A stretch of DNA of 64,000 bases from VRUE01 sp963814915 (GTDB lineage Bacteria; Actinomycetota; Thermoleophilia; Solirubrobacterales; 70-9). Below are positions 29,060 through 37,781 of the stretch, piece by piece (position 1 is the first letter of the stretch; each line of letters starts with the position of its first letter). A program made the position numbers and the translations under genes. The notes beneath the pieces were generated by a model. The model was not told the origin of the DNA. It saw only the letters and a list, made by a program, of their open reading frames with translations, and searched no databases. The stretch covers positions 310,001 to 374,000 of the forward strand of contig CAWFEI010000005.1 in NCBI GenBank assembly GCA_963814915.1. Reading direction: 5' to 3'.

Positions 29060-29715
29060 GGTGGGAGGAAAATCAAGGAATCCGCTGGCTGGCGGCCGAT
29101 CTCCCTGGCTCACGGACGATTTTCTCCACCCGCTCGGCCGGTTCGGTCAAGGAGGACCCGGCGCCCCTGGCCGGCGCCCTGGGCATCGATCCGGGAAGGA
29201 TTGCCGGCGGGCGTCAGGTCCATGGCGTGGAACTGGCCAACGCCGGCGAGAATGAAGGCCGCGAGCTGGAGGCGGACGGCCAGGTAATCCGGCGGGCGGG
29301 GCCGGTCGGGCTCGTCTACACCGCGGACTGCCTGCCCGTCGCGGTCGCCGGGCCCGACGGCGTGGCGATCCTGCACTGCGGCTGGCGCGGCCTCGCGGCG
29401 GGAATCGTCTCGCGCGGGGTGGAGGAGGTCGGGGCAACGGATGCCGCAATCGGCCCCGGGATCGGCCCCTGCTGCTACGAGGTCGGCGACGAGGTGCTTG
29501 GGGAGTTCGCCGCACTCGGGCCGGGCGTCGCCACCGGGCGCATGCTCAACCTGCCCGAGGTCGCGCGGCTACTCCTGCGCCGATCAGGGGTCGAGCGGAT
29601 CGAGTCCGCCGCGCTCTGCACACGCTGCGAGGAGAATCTCTTCTTCTCCCATCGCCGCGACGGTGGGCCGGGCCGACAGGCCGGCCTGGCCTGGATCGAG
29701 GCGGGGGCGAGCTGA
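29056..29715 (+). CDS. pgeF: Purine nucleoside phosphorylase / LACC1 (YfiH) family protein
   Basis: A 219-residue member of the YfiH/YlmD family, formerly called multicopper polyphenol oxidase. Zn-binding and active-site segments: VYTADCLPVAVAG, LHCGWRGLAAGIV, IGPGIGPCCYEVG and TRCEENLFFSHRRDGG. Family members have purine nucleoside phosphorylase and adenosine deaminase activity; PgeF in E. coli edits peptidoglycan precursors. It stands directly before yggS and sepF, the conserved division-cluster order (ylmD-ylmE-ylmF). Confidence 0.9.
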   Translation: MRWEENQGIRWLAADLPGSRTIFSTRSAGSVKEDPAPLAGALGIDPGRIAGGRQVHGVELANAGENEGRELEADGQVIRRAGPVGLVYTADCLPVAVAGPDGVAILHCGWRGLAAGIVSRGVEEVGATDAAIGPGIGPCCYEVGDEVLGEFAALGPGVATGRMLNLPEVARLLLRRSGVERIESAALCTRCEENLFFSHRRDGGPGRQAGLAWIEAGAS

Positions 29716-29716
29716 G

Positions 29717-30349
29717 GTGCCGGGCCTGATCCACGGGATCGAGGCGGCGAAGGTCGCCGCCAATCTGGAGGCCGTGCGCGAGCGTGCCGGTGCGGACGTG
29801 GAGATCCTCGCCGCCACAAAGTACGTGCCCGAGGAGGAGATGGGCGCGCTTGCCGAGGCAGGCGTCAAGCTCGTCGGGGAGAACCGGCAGCAGGCGCTCG
29901 AGGCCAAGCACGCGCGCTGGGGAGATGCATTCACCTGGGACTTCATCGGCAACCTGCAGAGCCGCAAGGTCAAGCGGGTGCTGCCGCTCTGCCGTCTCGT
30001 CCACTCGGTCGCCACCGACTCGGTCCTGGAGCAGCTCGGTCGCCACGGGGACGCCGAGACCGAGATCCTGGTCGAGGTCAACGTCGCCGGCGAGGAGGGC
30101 AAGGGCGGGGTCGCCCCGGCCGAGCTGCCCGCCTTCGTCGAGCGCTGCCCGGTGCGCGTCGTGGGCCTGATGACGATGCCCCCGTTCAGCACCGATCCCG
30201 AGGACTCGCGCCGGCATTTCGCCCGCCTGGCCGAGCTCGCGGCCGAGCAGGGACTGCACACGCTCTCGATGGGCACCTCGCAGGATTGGCGCGTCGCGGC
30301 CGAGGAGGGAGCAACGATACTCCGGCTCGGGACCGCCCTTTATGTGTGA
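29717..30349 (+). CDS. yggS: YggS-family PLP-binding protein (PLP homeostasis)
   Basis: A 210-residue alanine-racemase-fold PLP carrier. EILAATKYVPEEEMG has the PLP lysine, LVGENRQQALEAKH follows, then WDFIGNLQSRKVKRVL, LVEVNVAGEEGKGG, LMTMPPF, and LSMGTSQDWRVAAEEGATILRLG as the phosphate-binding end. GTG start at 29717, one base after the pgeF stop. In other bacteria loss disturbs PLP balance and amino acid pools. It is the ylmE equivalent upstream of sepF. Confidence 0.93.
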   Translation: MPGLIHGIEAAKVAANLEAVRERAGADVEILAATKYVPEEEMGALAEAGVKLVGENRQQALEAKHARWGDAFTWDFIGNLQSRKVKRVLPLCRLVHSVATDSVLEQLGRHGDAETEILVEVNVAGEEGKGGVAPAELPAFVERCPVRVVGLMTMPPFSTDPEDSRRHFARLAELAAEQGLHTLSMGTSQDWRVAAEEGATILRLGTALYV

Positions 30350-30416
30350 AAAGGCGCTATGTCATTCATAATCGCTGGAGGAATAGGCTGCTCAGGGCAG
30401 AAAGACGCCGATACCC

Positions 30417-30953
30417 ATGGCACTACGCGACAGCTGGCATAAAGCGCTGGTCTATTTCGGACTGGCGGAAGAGCACGAGCACGGCCTCGAGTACGAGGAG
30501 GACTTCCCCGAGACCTCCGAAGAGGAGATCGAGGCCCGGCGCGAGTCCGGACAGGTGCGCCGACTGCCGACCTCGCGCCGCTCGCGCCGTGACGAGATCG
30601 ACGACATCTTCGCCGACGACGAGCCGATCTCGGCCTCACGCACCCGGGTGCTCCGCCCGGTAGGTGACGACTCCGACGTCAAAGTCCACCTCGTCATCCC
30701 GCGCAACTTCAACGACGCCCAGCAGGTCGCCGACCAGTTCAAGCGTTCGGTGCCGGTGATTCTCAACCTGCAGACCACCGACCACGAGCTCTCCAAGCGG
30801 ATGATCGACTTCTGCTCCGGCCTGACCTACTCGCTCGACGGCGGCATGCAGCGCATCGCCGAGAAGATCTTTTTGCTCACCCCGCGCAACGTCGAGGTCT
30901 CCGCCGAGGAGAAGGCGCGGCTGCTGGACAAAGGCTTCTTCAACCAGTCCTAG
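30417..30953 (+). CDS. sepF: Cell division protein SepF
   Basis: A 178-residue FtsZ-membrane tether. An N-terminal amphipathic helix (MALRDSWHKALVYFGL) for membrane binding is followed by an acidic linker (about residues 18-80). The compact C-terminal domain includes VHLVIPRNFNDAQQVADQFK, VILNLQ, RMIDFCSGLTYSLDG and FLLTPRNVEV. In actinobacteria, which lack FtsA and ZipA, SepF is the main FtsZ anchor. It sits in the expected place between yggS and proC/yggT. Confidence 0.95.
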   Translation: MALRDSWHKALVYFGLAEEHEHGLEYEEDFPETSEEEIEARRESGQVRRLPTSRRSRRDEIDDIFADDEPISASRTRVLRPVGDDSDVKVHLVIPRNFNDAQQVADQFKRSVPVILNLQTTDHELSKRMIDFCSGLTYSLDGGMQRIAEKIFLLTPRNVEVSAEEKARLLDKGFFNQS

Positions 30954-31000
30954 TGGTTGTGTAGGGGTCGGGTGTCCCTCCCCCCATTCCCCCGGATGGT

Positions 31001-31006
31001 TAGGGT
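31001..31006 (+). promoter_or_regulatory. -10 box of proC
   Basis: TAGGGT, 8 nt before the GTG of proC at 31015, no Shine-Dalgarno between. Confidence 0.4.
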
Positions 31007-31014
31007 CCCGCAGC

Positions 31015-31752
31015 GTGATCGTTGGCTTCTGTGGGTCCGGGAACATGGCCGCGGCAATGGCGCGGGGATTGGCCGGTGAGGTCAACGGGATGCTGTTCTC
31101 CGATTCGGGGTCCGGGCGCGCCGCTGAGCTGGCTCGGGAGCTGGGCGGAGAGGCGGCCTCCAACGCGGAGGTCGGCAAGCGAGCCGATCTTGTCGTGCTT
31201 GCGGTGAAGCCGGCGAAGCTGACGGAGGCCGCGGCCGCGCTGGGCGATGCGAAGTCGGTCGTCTCCCTGCTCGGCGCCACCTCGCTGCAGACCGTCCAGC
31301 AGGCCCTTCCCGGCGCCGAGGTCGCACGGGTAATGCCCAACGTGGCGGTTGAGGTGCGGCGCGGCGTACTCTGCCTCGCCGGATTCGTCCGGCCCGAGAT
31401 TCGCAGGCTGCTGGAGACGCTCGGGCACCTGGTCGAGTTGGCGGACGCGGATTTTGACGCGGCGACGGCGGTGATGGGCTGCGCGCCCGCATATCTGGCC
31501 CTGGCGGTTGAGGCGATTGCCGAGGCCGGGGCCGCCGACGGGCTCGATCCCGCGCTCGCCCGCGAGCTTGTCGTCGAGACAGCCGTCGGGACGGCGGAGC
31601 TCTTGCGCGAGCGCGATCCTGCCGCGGTGCGCGGGGCGGTCGCGTCGCCCGGCGGCAGTACGGAGGCCGGCCTGGAAGCACTCGACCGCGAAGGGGCCAG
31701 AGGGGCTTTCGAAGCGGCCGTGCGCGCCTCGCTGGAGCGGATGCGCGGATGA
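31015..31752 (+). CDS. proC: Pyrroline-5-carboxylate reductase
   Basis: A 245-residue NAD(P)H enzyme for the last step of proline synthesis. The Rossmann motif VGFCGSGNMAAAMARG is at the N-terminus; VVLAVKPAKL and ARVMPNVAVEVRRG follow. The C-terminal signature region has ASPGGSTEAGLEAL. GTG start 8 nt after a TAGGGT box. proC between sepF and yggT is a common actinobacterial and Gram-positive order. The stop overlaps the yggT start by 4 nt. Confidence 0.94.
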   Translation: MIVGFCGSGNMAAAMARGLAGEVNGMLFSDSGSGRAAELARELGGEAASNAEVGKRADLVVLAVKPAKLTEAAAALGDAKSVVSLLGATSLQTVQQALPGAEVARVMPNVAVEVRRGVLCLAGFVRPEIRRLLETLGHLVELADADFDAATAVMGCAPAYLALAVEAIAEAGAADGLDPALARELVVETAVGTAELLRERDPAAVRGAVASPGGSTEAGLEALDREGARGAFEAAVRASLERMRG

Positions 31753-32051
31753 TCGCCCTGGCGCTGAGCAGGCAGGACATCTCCGACTACGTCGGAGCGC
31801 TCTTCCTCGTCTACATCATCTTGATCCTGATCCGGGTGCTGATGTCGTGGATCCCGCGGATGCCGTACCACCCGGCGCTTCGCGCCGTGCTCGACTTCGT
31901 CTCGGAGACGACCGACCCGTACCTCAACCTCTTCCGCCGCATCCTGCCGCCGATCGGCGGCGGCGGCTTCGGGCTCGACCTCAGCCCGATGATCGGGATC
32001 GTCGTGCTCTACATCCTGCGCGCGCTCGTCGTCGGCCTGATCTCCGGGTGA
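31749..32051 (+). CDS. YggT-family membrane protein
   Basis: A 100-residue protein with two membrane segments (about residues 14-33 and 78-98). In between is the family signature SWIPRMPYHPALRAVLDFVS followed by TTDPYLNLFRRILPP. YggT/YlmG proteins are linked to envelope integrity, osmotic tolerance and division, and usually lie beside sepF. It overlaps proC and lspA by 4 nt each. Confidence 0.9.
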   Translation: MIALALSRQDISDYVGALFLVYIILILIRVLMSWIPRMPYHPALRAVLDFVSETTDPYLNLFRRILPPIGGGGFGLDLSPMIGIVVLYILRALVVGLISG

Positions 32052-32509
32052 GCGCCGCGCGCAACCGTGCCTGGGGCCTTGCCGGCGCCCTCTGCCTTTC
32101 GGTCGTGGTCGCCGATCAGATCGCCAAGGCGGCGATCGAGGATCGGCTCGTCCCCGGTGAGCACGTCGACGTGCTCGGGCCGCTGGGCCTCACTCTCGCC
32201 CACAACAGCGGTGTCGCCTTCGGGCTCGCCAGCGGTGGAGGCATGGCCCTCGTCGCGCTCACCGTGGTCGCCCTGGGCTTCGTCGGGGTCCTCTTCGCCC
32301 GCAACCCGACCCGGCCCGGGATGTGGGTCGCTGTCGGCCTGCTGGCCGGGGGGGCGCTCGGGAACCTGATCGACCGCGTGCGCGCCGACGCGGTGACGGA
32401 CTACATCGACTTCCTCTCCTGGCCGCCCTTCAACCTCGCCGACGTGGCGATCACCCTGGGTGTCGTCGTGCTGGCGCTGAGCTACACGAGCGAAGGCGAG
32501 CAAGGGTGA
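32048..32509 (+). CDS. lspA: Lipoprotein signal peptidase (signal peptidase II)
   Basis: A 153-residue aspartic membrane protease that removes signal peptides from diacylglyceryl-prolipoproteins. Four hydrophobic segments are seen. Catalytic Asp residues are in GGALGNLIDRVRADAVTDYI and in the WPPFNLADVAITLG segment; LAHNSGVAFGL is also diagnostic. GTG start at 32048 overlapping the yggT stop. The next gene (rluD type) overlaps its end by 4 nt, the usual lspA-rluD order. Confidence 0.95.
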   Translation: MSAARNRAWGLAGALCLSVVVADQIAKAAIEDRLVPGEHVDVLGPLGLTLAHNSGVAFGLASGGGMALVALTVVALGFVGVLFARNPTRPGMWVAVGLLAGGALGNLIDRVRADAVTDYIDFLSWPPFNLADVAITLGVVVLALSYTSEGEQG

Positions 32510-33183
32510 GCGAGACACTGCGGATCGTCCATCTCGACGAACACCTGGCGGTCGTCGAGAAGCCCGCCGGCCTCGTCGTCCACCCGGCCCCTTCGCACAC
32601 CGGCCCGACCCTCGTCGATGAGCTGGGCGAGATCCTCGGCGGTGGCGCCGACCCGAAGCGCCCCGGGATCGTCCACCGGCTCGACAAGGAGACCAGCGGG
32701 CTGCTCGTCGTCGCCCGCGACGACGCCACACACACCGCCCTGCAGGAGCAGGTGCGCAATCGCCGGATAGAGCGTGTCTATCTCGCCCTGGCAGGTGGCC
32801 GCCTCGCCTCGCGCACCGGGACGATTGACGCGCCGATCGGGCGCGCATCGCGCCAGCGCCACCGGATGGCCATCTCGGGCGCCGCCTCGCGCGAGGCACG
32901 CACCCACTTCGAGGTGCTGGAGCTGCTCGGCGCCGAGAGCTACGTCGAGGCGCGGCTGGAGACCGGCCGCACCCACCAGATCCGTGCCCACTTCGGCGCG
33001 ATCGGCCACCCGCTCGTCGGTGACCCGACCTACGGCGGCGAGGTGAAGTACGGCCTGCACCGCCAGTTCCTCCACGCCCACCGGCTCGCCTTCGCCCACC
33101 CGGTCGGAGGCGAGGCGCTCAGCTTCCGATCCGAGCTGCCCGGCGACCTGGCGGCCGCACTTGTCGCCGCCCGCTCCGCCTGA
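32506..33183 (+). CDS. RluA-family 23S rRNA pseudouridine synthase
   Basis: A 225-residue pseudouridine synthase. The catalytic Asp is in the GIVHRLDKETSGLL signature. VYLALAGGR, ARLETGRTHQIRAHF and HPLVGDPTYGG are also conserved. It lacks the N-terminal S4 domain found in RluC/RluD, so it is a compact form and the exact uridine target is unclear. GTG start overlapping lspA. The operon appears to end here before the rpsB leader. Confidence 0.92.
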   Translation: MSETLRIVHLDEHLAVVEKPAGLVVHPAPSHTGPTLVDELGEILGGGADPKRPGIVHRLDKETSGLLVVARDDATHTALQEQVRNRRIERVYLALAGGRLASRTGTIDAPIGRASRQRHRMAISGAASREARTHFEVLELLGAESYVEARLETGRTHQIRAHFGAIGHPLVGDPTYGGEVKYGLHRQFLHAHRLAFAHPVGGEALSFRSELPGDLAAALVAARSA

Positions 33184-33198
33184 GCGCAGTCGCCGCAC

Positions 33199-33204
33199 TA
33201 CACT
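33199..33204 (+). promoter_or_regulatory. Candidate -10 box of the rpsB operon
   Basis: TACACT about 115 nt before rpsB. The stretch 33205-33302 would then be a long 5' leader, where ribosomal protein S2 often regulates its own operon. No strong -35 was found. An AAGGAGAT ribosome-binding site is at 33303-33310. Confidence 0.35.
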
Positions 33205-33318
33205 TTGTCCGTTCTAAACCTACCCCCGTCGCGCCAACCCGGATCCTGACCCCGCCACGACGGCCGGTCCCCGGCAAGGACGATGGGGCTTCACCCAAAA
33301 TCAAGGAGATTTTCCCCT

Positions 33319-34287
33319 ATGCCCGAGGCAGGCCTCAAAGAGCTGCTGGAGGCCGGAGTCCACTTCGGCCACCAGACCCGTCGCTGGAACCCGAACATGC
33401 GCCGCTACATCTTCGGCGAGCTGGACGGGATCCACATCATCGACCTGATCCAGACCGAGGCGCTGCTGGAGAACGCGCGCCGCTTCGCCGGGGAGCTCTC
33501 CAGCGGCGGCGGCACGGTCCTCTTCGTCGGCACCAAGAAGCAGGCTCGCGGCCCGGTCCAAGAATGGGCCGAACGCTGCAAGATGCCCTACGTCAACCAG
33601 CGCTGGCTGGGCGGCCTGCTGACCAACTTCAACACGATCTCGGCACGAATCTCCCGCCTGCACGAGCTGACCGGCTGGGAGGAGGAGGGCAAACTCGAGC
33701 TGCTGCCCACCAAGGAGAAGATGCGCATGCGGGCCGAACTCACCAAGCTCGAGTACAACCTCGGCGGCGTCCGCGACATGGACCGCCTGCCGGACGCGGT
33801 CTTCGTGACCGACCTCAAAACAGAGGAGATCGCGGTGCGCGAGGCGGCCCGGCTGCGGATTCCGATCATCGGCCTGGTCGACACCAACTGCGACCCGACC
33901 CCCGTCGACTACGTCATACCCGGCAACGACGACGCAATCCGCTCCTGCCAGCTCGTGATCGGCACGATCGGCGGCGCGGTCGAGAAAGGCGCCGGCGCCT
34001 GGCGCGTGCAGGAGGAACGGCGCATCGCCGAGGAGATGGAACGGCGCAAAAAAGAGGAAGAAGAGCGCAAGAAACGCGAGGAAGAAGAGAAAGAGCGGCT
34101 CGAAAAAGAGGAGGCTGAGAAGAAGGCCGCGGAAGAGAAGCAGGCCGCGGAACAGGCTGCTAAGGCGGCGGAGGCCGCCAAGGCGCCCCCGGCTCCTGCG
34201 CCTGCGCCTGAGGCCCCAGCCGCGACGCCGCCCCCCGCGGCGGACAAAGCTCCGGCCGAGCCCGCCAAAGAGGAGGGGGTCAAATGA
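33319..34287 (+). CDS. rpsB: 30S ribosomal protein S2 with long charged C-terminal tail
   Basis: A 322-residue S2; E. coli S2 has 241. The conserved body is residues 1-230: AGVHFGHQTRRWNPNM, GTVLFVGTKKQA, YVNQRWLGGLLTNFNT, RLPDAVFVTDLKTEEIAVREA and PIIGLVDTNCDP. The last about 92 residues are a Lys/Glu-rich predicted coiled coil followed by an Ala/Pro-rich end. The AAGGAG ribosome-binding site and ATG 33319 fit the family start. The stop overlaps the tsf ATG. The tail is an unusual extension of unknown role. Confidence 0.96.
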   Translation: MPEAGLKELLEAGVHFGHQTRRWNPNMRRYIFGELDGIHIIDLIQTEALLENARRFAGELSSGGGTVLFVGTKKQARGPVQEWAERCKMPYVNQRWLGGLLTNFNTISARISRLHELTGWEEEGKLELLPTKEKMRMRAELTKLEYNLGGVRDMDRLPDAVFVTDLKTEEIAVREAARLRIPIIGLVDTNCDPTPVDYVIPGNDDAIRSCQLVIGTIGGAVEKGAGAWRVQEERRIAEEMERRKKEEEERKKREEEEKERLEKEEAEKKAAEEKQAAEQAAKAAEAAKAPPAPAPAPEAPAATPPPAADKAPAEPAKEEGVK

Positions 34288-34886
34288 GCGTTACGGCGGC
34301 CGATGTGAAGGCGCTCCGGGAGCGCACCGGGGCGGCGATGATGGACTGCAAGGCGGCGCTCTCGGAGTCAGAGGGCGACGTCGACCGGGCGATCGAGATC
34401 CTCCGTGTGAAGGGCCAGGCCTCCGCCGCCAAGCGGGAAGGGCGTGGCACCAGCGAGGGCGTCGTCGCCTCCTACATCCACGCCAACGACAAGGTCGGGG
34501 CGATGGTCGAAGTTCAGTGCGAGACCGACTTCGTCGCCCGCAACGAGGACTTCAAGGCGTTCGCATATGAGGTGGCGCTGCACGTGGCTGCAACCGCGCC
34601 GCAGTACGTCACAGCGGACGAGATCCCCGCTGACGAGCGCGAGGCGGAGAAGAAGGTCTTCGAAGAAAAGGCGCGCGAGGACGGCAAACCCGACAACGTC
34701 GTGGAGAAAATCGTCGAGGGCCAGCTCGCCAAGTGGGCGAAGGAGGTCGCGCTGCTCGACCAGGACCACGTCAACGCCGAGAAGCACGATTCCAAGTCAA
34801 TCGAGGAGCTGCGCCAGGGGCTCGCCGCGAAGACCGGCGAGAACGTCCGCGTGGCACGCTTCGCCTACTTCCGCGTCGGAGATTGA
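34284..34886 (+). CDS. tsf: Elongation factor Ts
   Basis: A 200-residue guanine nucleotide exchange factor for EF-Tu. The N-terminal UBA-like domain has LRERTGAAMMDCKAALSES. The core has VEVQCETDFVARNEDFK, which contacts EF-Tu. It is the short form with a single core domain, as in Thermus-like and several actinobacterial EF-Ts. It overlaps rpsB by 4 nt and pyrH by 4 nt. Confidence 0.95.
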   Translation: MSVTAADVKALRERTGAAMMDCKAALSESEGDVDRAIEILRVKGQASAAKREGRGTSEGVVASYIHANDKVGAMVEVQCETDFVARNEDFKAFAYEVALHVAATAPQYVTADEIPADEREAEKKVFEEKAREDGKPDNVVEKIVEGQLAKWAKEVALLDQDHVNAEKHDSKSIEELRQGLAAKTGENVRVARFAYFRVGD

Positions 34887-35617
34887 CCGAGCCCGAGCCC
34901 AAGTTCGGCCGCATCCTCCTGAAGCTCTCGGGGGAGGCGCTGATGGGGAAGCTCGAGTACGGCACCGACGGCGGTGAGGTCGAGCGGATCGCGCGCCAGG
35001 TCGCCGCGGTGCGGGCGCGCGGAGTGGAGGTGGCGATCGTCGTCGGCGCCGGCAACATCTACCGCGGGCTGCAGGGAGCAGCCGCGGGCATGGACCGTGC
35101 GACAGGGGACTACATGGGAATGCTGGCGACGGTGCTCAACGCGCTCACCCTGCAGGACGCGCTGGAGAAGATCGGCGAGCACACGCGGGTGATGTCGGCG
35201 ATCGACGTCAAGGAGGTCGCCGAGCCATACATCCGCCGCCGGGCGATGCGCCACCTGGAGAAGGGCCGTGTGGTGATCTTCGCGGCCGGCACCGGCAATC
35301 CGTTCTTCACCACCGACACGGCGGCGGCGCTGCGGGCGCTGGAGATCCACGCCGAGACGATCCTGATGGCCAAGAACGGCGTCGAGGGCGTCTACGACTC
35401 CGATCCGGCGACCAACCCGGGGGCCGAGTTCATCCCCGAGATCAGCCACCGCGAAGCGATCGAGCGGGGTCTCAAGGTGATGGACTCGACCGCGCTTTCG
35501 CTGTGTATGGACAACGACCTGCCGATCTACGTCTTCAACATGGGCGACGAGAGCAACATAGATAGGATCGTCGGCGGCGAGAGGGTTGGCACGCTGGTCG
35601 ACAGCGTTCCCGCCTGA
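34883..35617 (+). CDS. pyrH: Uridylate kinase
   Basis: A 244-residue UMP kinase of the amino acid kinase fold. ILLKLSGEALMGK binds phosphate; IVVGAGNIYRG, DYMGMLATVLNALTLQDALE, FAAGTGNPFFTTDTAAALRA and LMAKNGVEGVYDSDP are diagnostic. The TTG at 34883 overlaps the tsf stop and gives TEPEPKFGRILLKLSGEA, the normal start; no ATG fits. It is in the conserved rpsB-tsf-pyrH-frr order. Confidence 0.95.
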   Translation: MTEPEPKFGRILLKLSGEALMGKLEYGTDGGEVERIARQVAAVRARGVEVAIVVGAGNIYRGLQGAAAGMDRATGDYMGMLATVLNALTLQDALEKIGEHTRVMSAIDVKEVAEPYIRRRAMRHLEKGRVVIFAAGTGNPFFTTDTAAALRALEIHAETILMAKNGVEGVYDSDPATNPGAEFIPEISHREAIERGLKVMDSTALSLCMDNDLPIYVFNMGDESNIDRIVGGERVGTLVDSVPA

Positions 35618-35637
35618 GACCCCGGAGAGAGGATCAA

Positions 35638-36201
35638 GTGGAGCTGATCGACGAGCTGCTCAAGGACGCCGAAGGCCGCATGCGCAAGTCGGTCGAATCG
35701 AGTCGCGGCGAGTTGGCGACGGTGCGAACCGGGCGCGCTTCTCCACATCTTCTCGATCGCATCTCAGTCGACTACTACGGCTCCCACACGCCGCTCAAGC
35801 AGCTCGCCAACATCGCGGCCTCGGATGCCCGCCTGCTCACCGTGACGCCCTTCGACAAGGGTTCGATCGGTGAGATCGAGAAAGCGATTCAGGAGTCCGA
35901 CGTCGGCCTGACGCCGAGCAACGACGGCAACCTGATCCGCCTGCAGATCCCGGAGCTGACCGAGGAGAGGCGCCGCGAGATGGTCAAGGTCGTGCACGGC
36001 GTCGCCGAGGACGGCCGGATCGCGATCCGCAACATCCGCCGCGACACCATGCAAGACCTTCGAGACCTGAAGAAAGAGGGCGAAGCGGGCGAGGACGACG
36101 AGCGCCGCGCCGAGACCTCCCTGCAGAAGCAGACCGACGACGCGATCGCCGAGATCGACTCGCTGCTGGAGGGCAAGGAACAAGAGATCCTCGAGGTGTG
36201 A
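35638..36201 (+). CDS. frr: Ribosome recycling factor
   Basis: A 187-residue protein that splits post-termination ribosomes with EF-G. RMRKSVESSRGELATVRTGR near the N-terminus, ITVTPFDKG-like LLTVTPFDKGSIGEIEKAIQ, and LTEERRREMVKVVH are conserved; the C-terminus is a long helix. GTG start after GAGAGAGG. It lies 20 nt after pyrH and overlaps uppS by 4 nt. Confidence 0.96.
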   Translation: MELIDELLKDAEGRMRKSVESSRGELATVRTGRASPHLLDRISVDYYGSHTPLKQLANIAASDARLLTVTPFDKGSIGEIEKAIQESDVGLTPSNDGNLIRLQIPELTEERRREMVKVVHGVAEDGRIAIRNIRRDTMQDLRDLKKEGEAGEDDERRAETSLQKQTDDAIAEIDSLLEGKEQEILEV

Positions 36202-36869
36202 GCGCCTCCGCGCGGTACGTAGCGATCATCACCGACGGCAACGGGCGCTGGGCGCAGCAGCGCGGCCTCCCCGTCGCCGACGGGCATCGCGCCGGCGCGG
36301 ACGTGGTCAAGGCACGACTGCGAGATGCGGTCGAGCTCGGAGTCGAGGAGTTGACGGTCTTCTCCTTCTCGACCGAGAACTGGGCCCGACCGACCGAGGA
36401 GGTCGAGGGGCTGATGAAGATGTTCGGCGAGCGAATCGACGCCGAGACCCCGGAACTCGACTCCGAAGGCGTGCGGATGCGCTTCGTGGGCCGCCGCGAG
36501 GGAGTCGCCGGGGACTTGGTCGAACGCATGGAGTGGGCGGAGAAGACGACCGCGAAGAACAGCCGGATCACGCTGTTCGTCGCCTTCAACTACGGCGGCA
36601 GGGCGGAGATCACCGACGCGGCTCGAAGCTTCAAGGGAAGCTCCGAACAGGAGTTCCGTCAACACCTCTACGCGCCCGAGATGCACGACCCAGACCTCCT
36701 GATCCGAACCAGCGGCGAGCAGCGGATCTCCAACTACCTGCTCTGGCAGTGCGCCTACTCGGAGCTGGTCTTCCGCGACGAGCTCTGGCCCGACTTCGAC
36801 CGCGGTGCGTTCGAGGCCTCGCTGGCCGAGTTCGAGGCGCGCAAGCGGCGGTTCGGGGGGCGCTCCTAG
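36198..36869 (+). CDS. uppS: Isoprenyl transferase (undecaprenyl diphosphate synthase type)
   Basis: A 223-residue cis-prenyltransferase that makes the lipid carrier for wall synthesis. The catalytic Asp is in IITDGNGRWAQQRG; the segments GHRAGADVVK, TVFSFSTENWARP and DLLIRTSGEQRISNYLLWQ follow. The residue before the catalytic Asp is Thr where Met is common. GTG start overlapping frr; the stop overlaps the cdsA GTG by one base. Chain length cannot be read from sequence. Confidence 0.94.
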   Translation: MSASARYVAIITDGNGRWAQQRGLPVADGHRAGADVVKARLRDAVELGVEELTVFSFSTENWARPTEEVEGLMKMFGERIDAETPELDSEGVRMRFVGRREGVAGDLVERMEWAEKTTAKNSRITLFVAFNYGGRAEITDAARSFKGSSEQEFRQHLYAPEMHDPDLLIRTSGEQRISNYLLWQCAYSELVFRDELWPDFDRGAFEASLAEFEARKRRFGGRS

Positions 36870-37762
36870 TGGTCCAGGACCTCTTCGACGACGAGATGTT
36901 CGCCGAGGACCCGCCTCCACGCGAGCGGCCGCCTCGGGAGCCGCGGCGCAAGCGAAGCTCCCCGCTGGGCGGCGAGACGGCGCGCAGGATCCTCTTCGCA
37001 ATTCCCTGGATCGCCTTCGCGATCGCGATCTCCGTCGCCGGCGGGATCGTCTTCGCCGCCGCGATGATCGGGATCGGGGTGCTCTGCCTGCGCGAGTACT
37101 TCCTGATGACAGCGTCGCTGCGCCCGGTGCAGATGGCCGCCTACGTCGCGCTCGTCGCGATGGTCGCCGCCGCCTACTTCGGCAGCGCCTACAGCGTGCT
37201 GCTACTGGGAACCGCGTCGTTCCTGCCTCTCTTCTTCTTCGCGGCGCGCCGCCGGCCGCGCGAGGGCGTCGTCGTCGCGATGGGGGTGACGGTGCTCGGC
37301 GCGGCATGGATCGGGCTGCCGCTGGTCCACGCGGTGCTGCTCCGCGACCTGCCTGACCATGGCGCCGCCCTCCTGATCGATGTCCTCGTCGGCACCTTCG
37401 CGGCCGACACCGGCGCCTACGCGACGGGCCGCATGTTCGGCTCGCACCGGATCGCCCCCGACCTCTCGCCGAACAAGACGATCGAGGGCCTCGTCGGCGG
37501 CTTCCTGATCGGCACGATGGCCTTCTGGTTCGCCGGCCTCTATCAGGACTGGCTCTCCGGCGCGGACGCTCTGATCATCGGCGCCGCAGTCGCCGCGGTC
37601 GCCCCGGTCGGCGACCTCTTCGCCTCGATGATCAAGCGCGACCTCGGCACGAAGGACACTGGCAAGCTGTTCGGGCCGCATGGCGGCCTGCTGGATCGCC
37701 TCGACGCGGTCCTCTTCACGATCGTCGCCGGCTACTACCTTGCCGTCCAGCTGGTCTACTGA
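36869..37762 (+). CDS. cdsA: Phosphatidate cytidylyltransferase
   Basis: A 297-residue multi-pass membrane enzyme that makes CDP-diacylglycerol. A charged, proline-rich N-terminus (about residues 1-38) precedes about eight membrane segments. The CTP-transferase signature is at the C-terminus: SMIKRDLGTKDTGKLFGPHGG, with LLDRLDAVLF after it. GTG start directly at the uppS stop. The order uppS-cdsA-dxr-rseP is widely conserved. Confidence 0.94.
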   Translation: MVQDLFDDEMFAEDPPPRERPPREPRRKRSSPLGGETARRILFAIPWIAFAIAISVAGGIVFAAAMIGIGVLCLREYFLMTASLRPVQMAAYVALVAMVAAAYFGSAYSVLLLGTASFLPLFFFAARRRPREGVVVAMGVTVLGAAWIGLPLVHAVLLRDLPDHGAALLIDVLVGTFAADTGAYATGRMFGSHRIAPDLSPNKTIEGLVGGFLIGTMAFWFAGLYQDWLSGADALIIGAAVAAVAPVGDLFASMIKRDLGTKDTGKLFGPHGGLLDRLDAVLFTIVAGYYLAVQLVY

Positions 37763-37768
37763 GCCACC

Positions 37769-37774
37769 TAGACT
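37769..37774 (+). promoter_or_regulatory. -10 box of dxr
   Basis: TAGACT, 7 nt before the dxr ATG at 37782, no Shine-Dalgarno. It suggests a leaderless internal promoter in the cdsA-dxr gap. Confidence 0.42.
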
Positions 37775-37781
37775 GGTCAAC

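Noticed and set aside
33205..33302. Riboswitch in the rpsB leader
   Set aside because: No recognised riboswitch core; an S2 autoregulatory leader is possible but no specific structure could be drawn.
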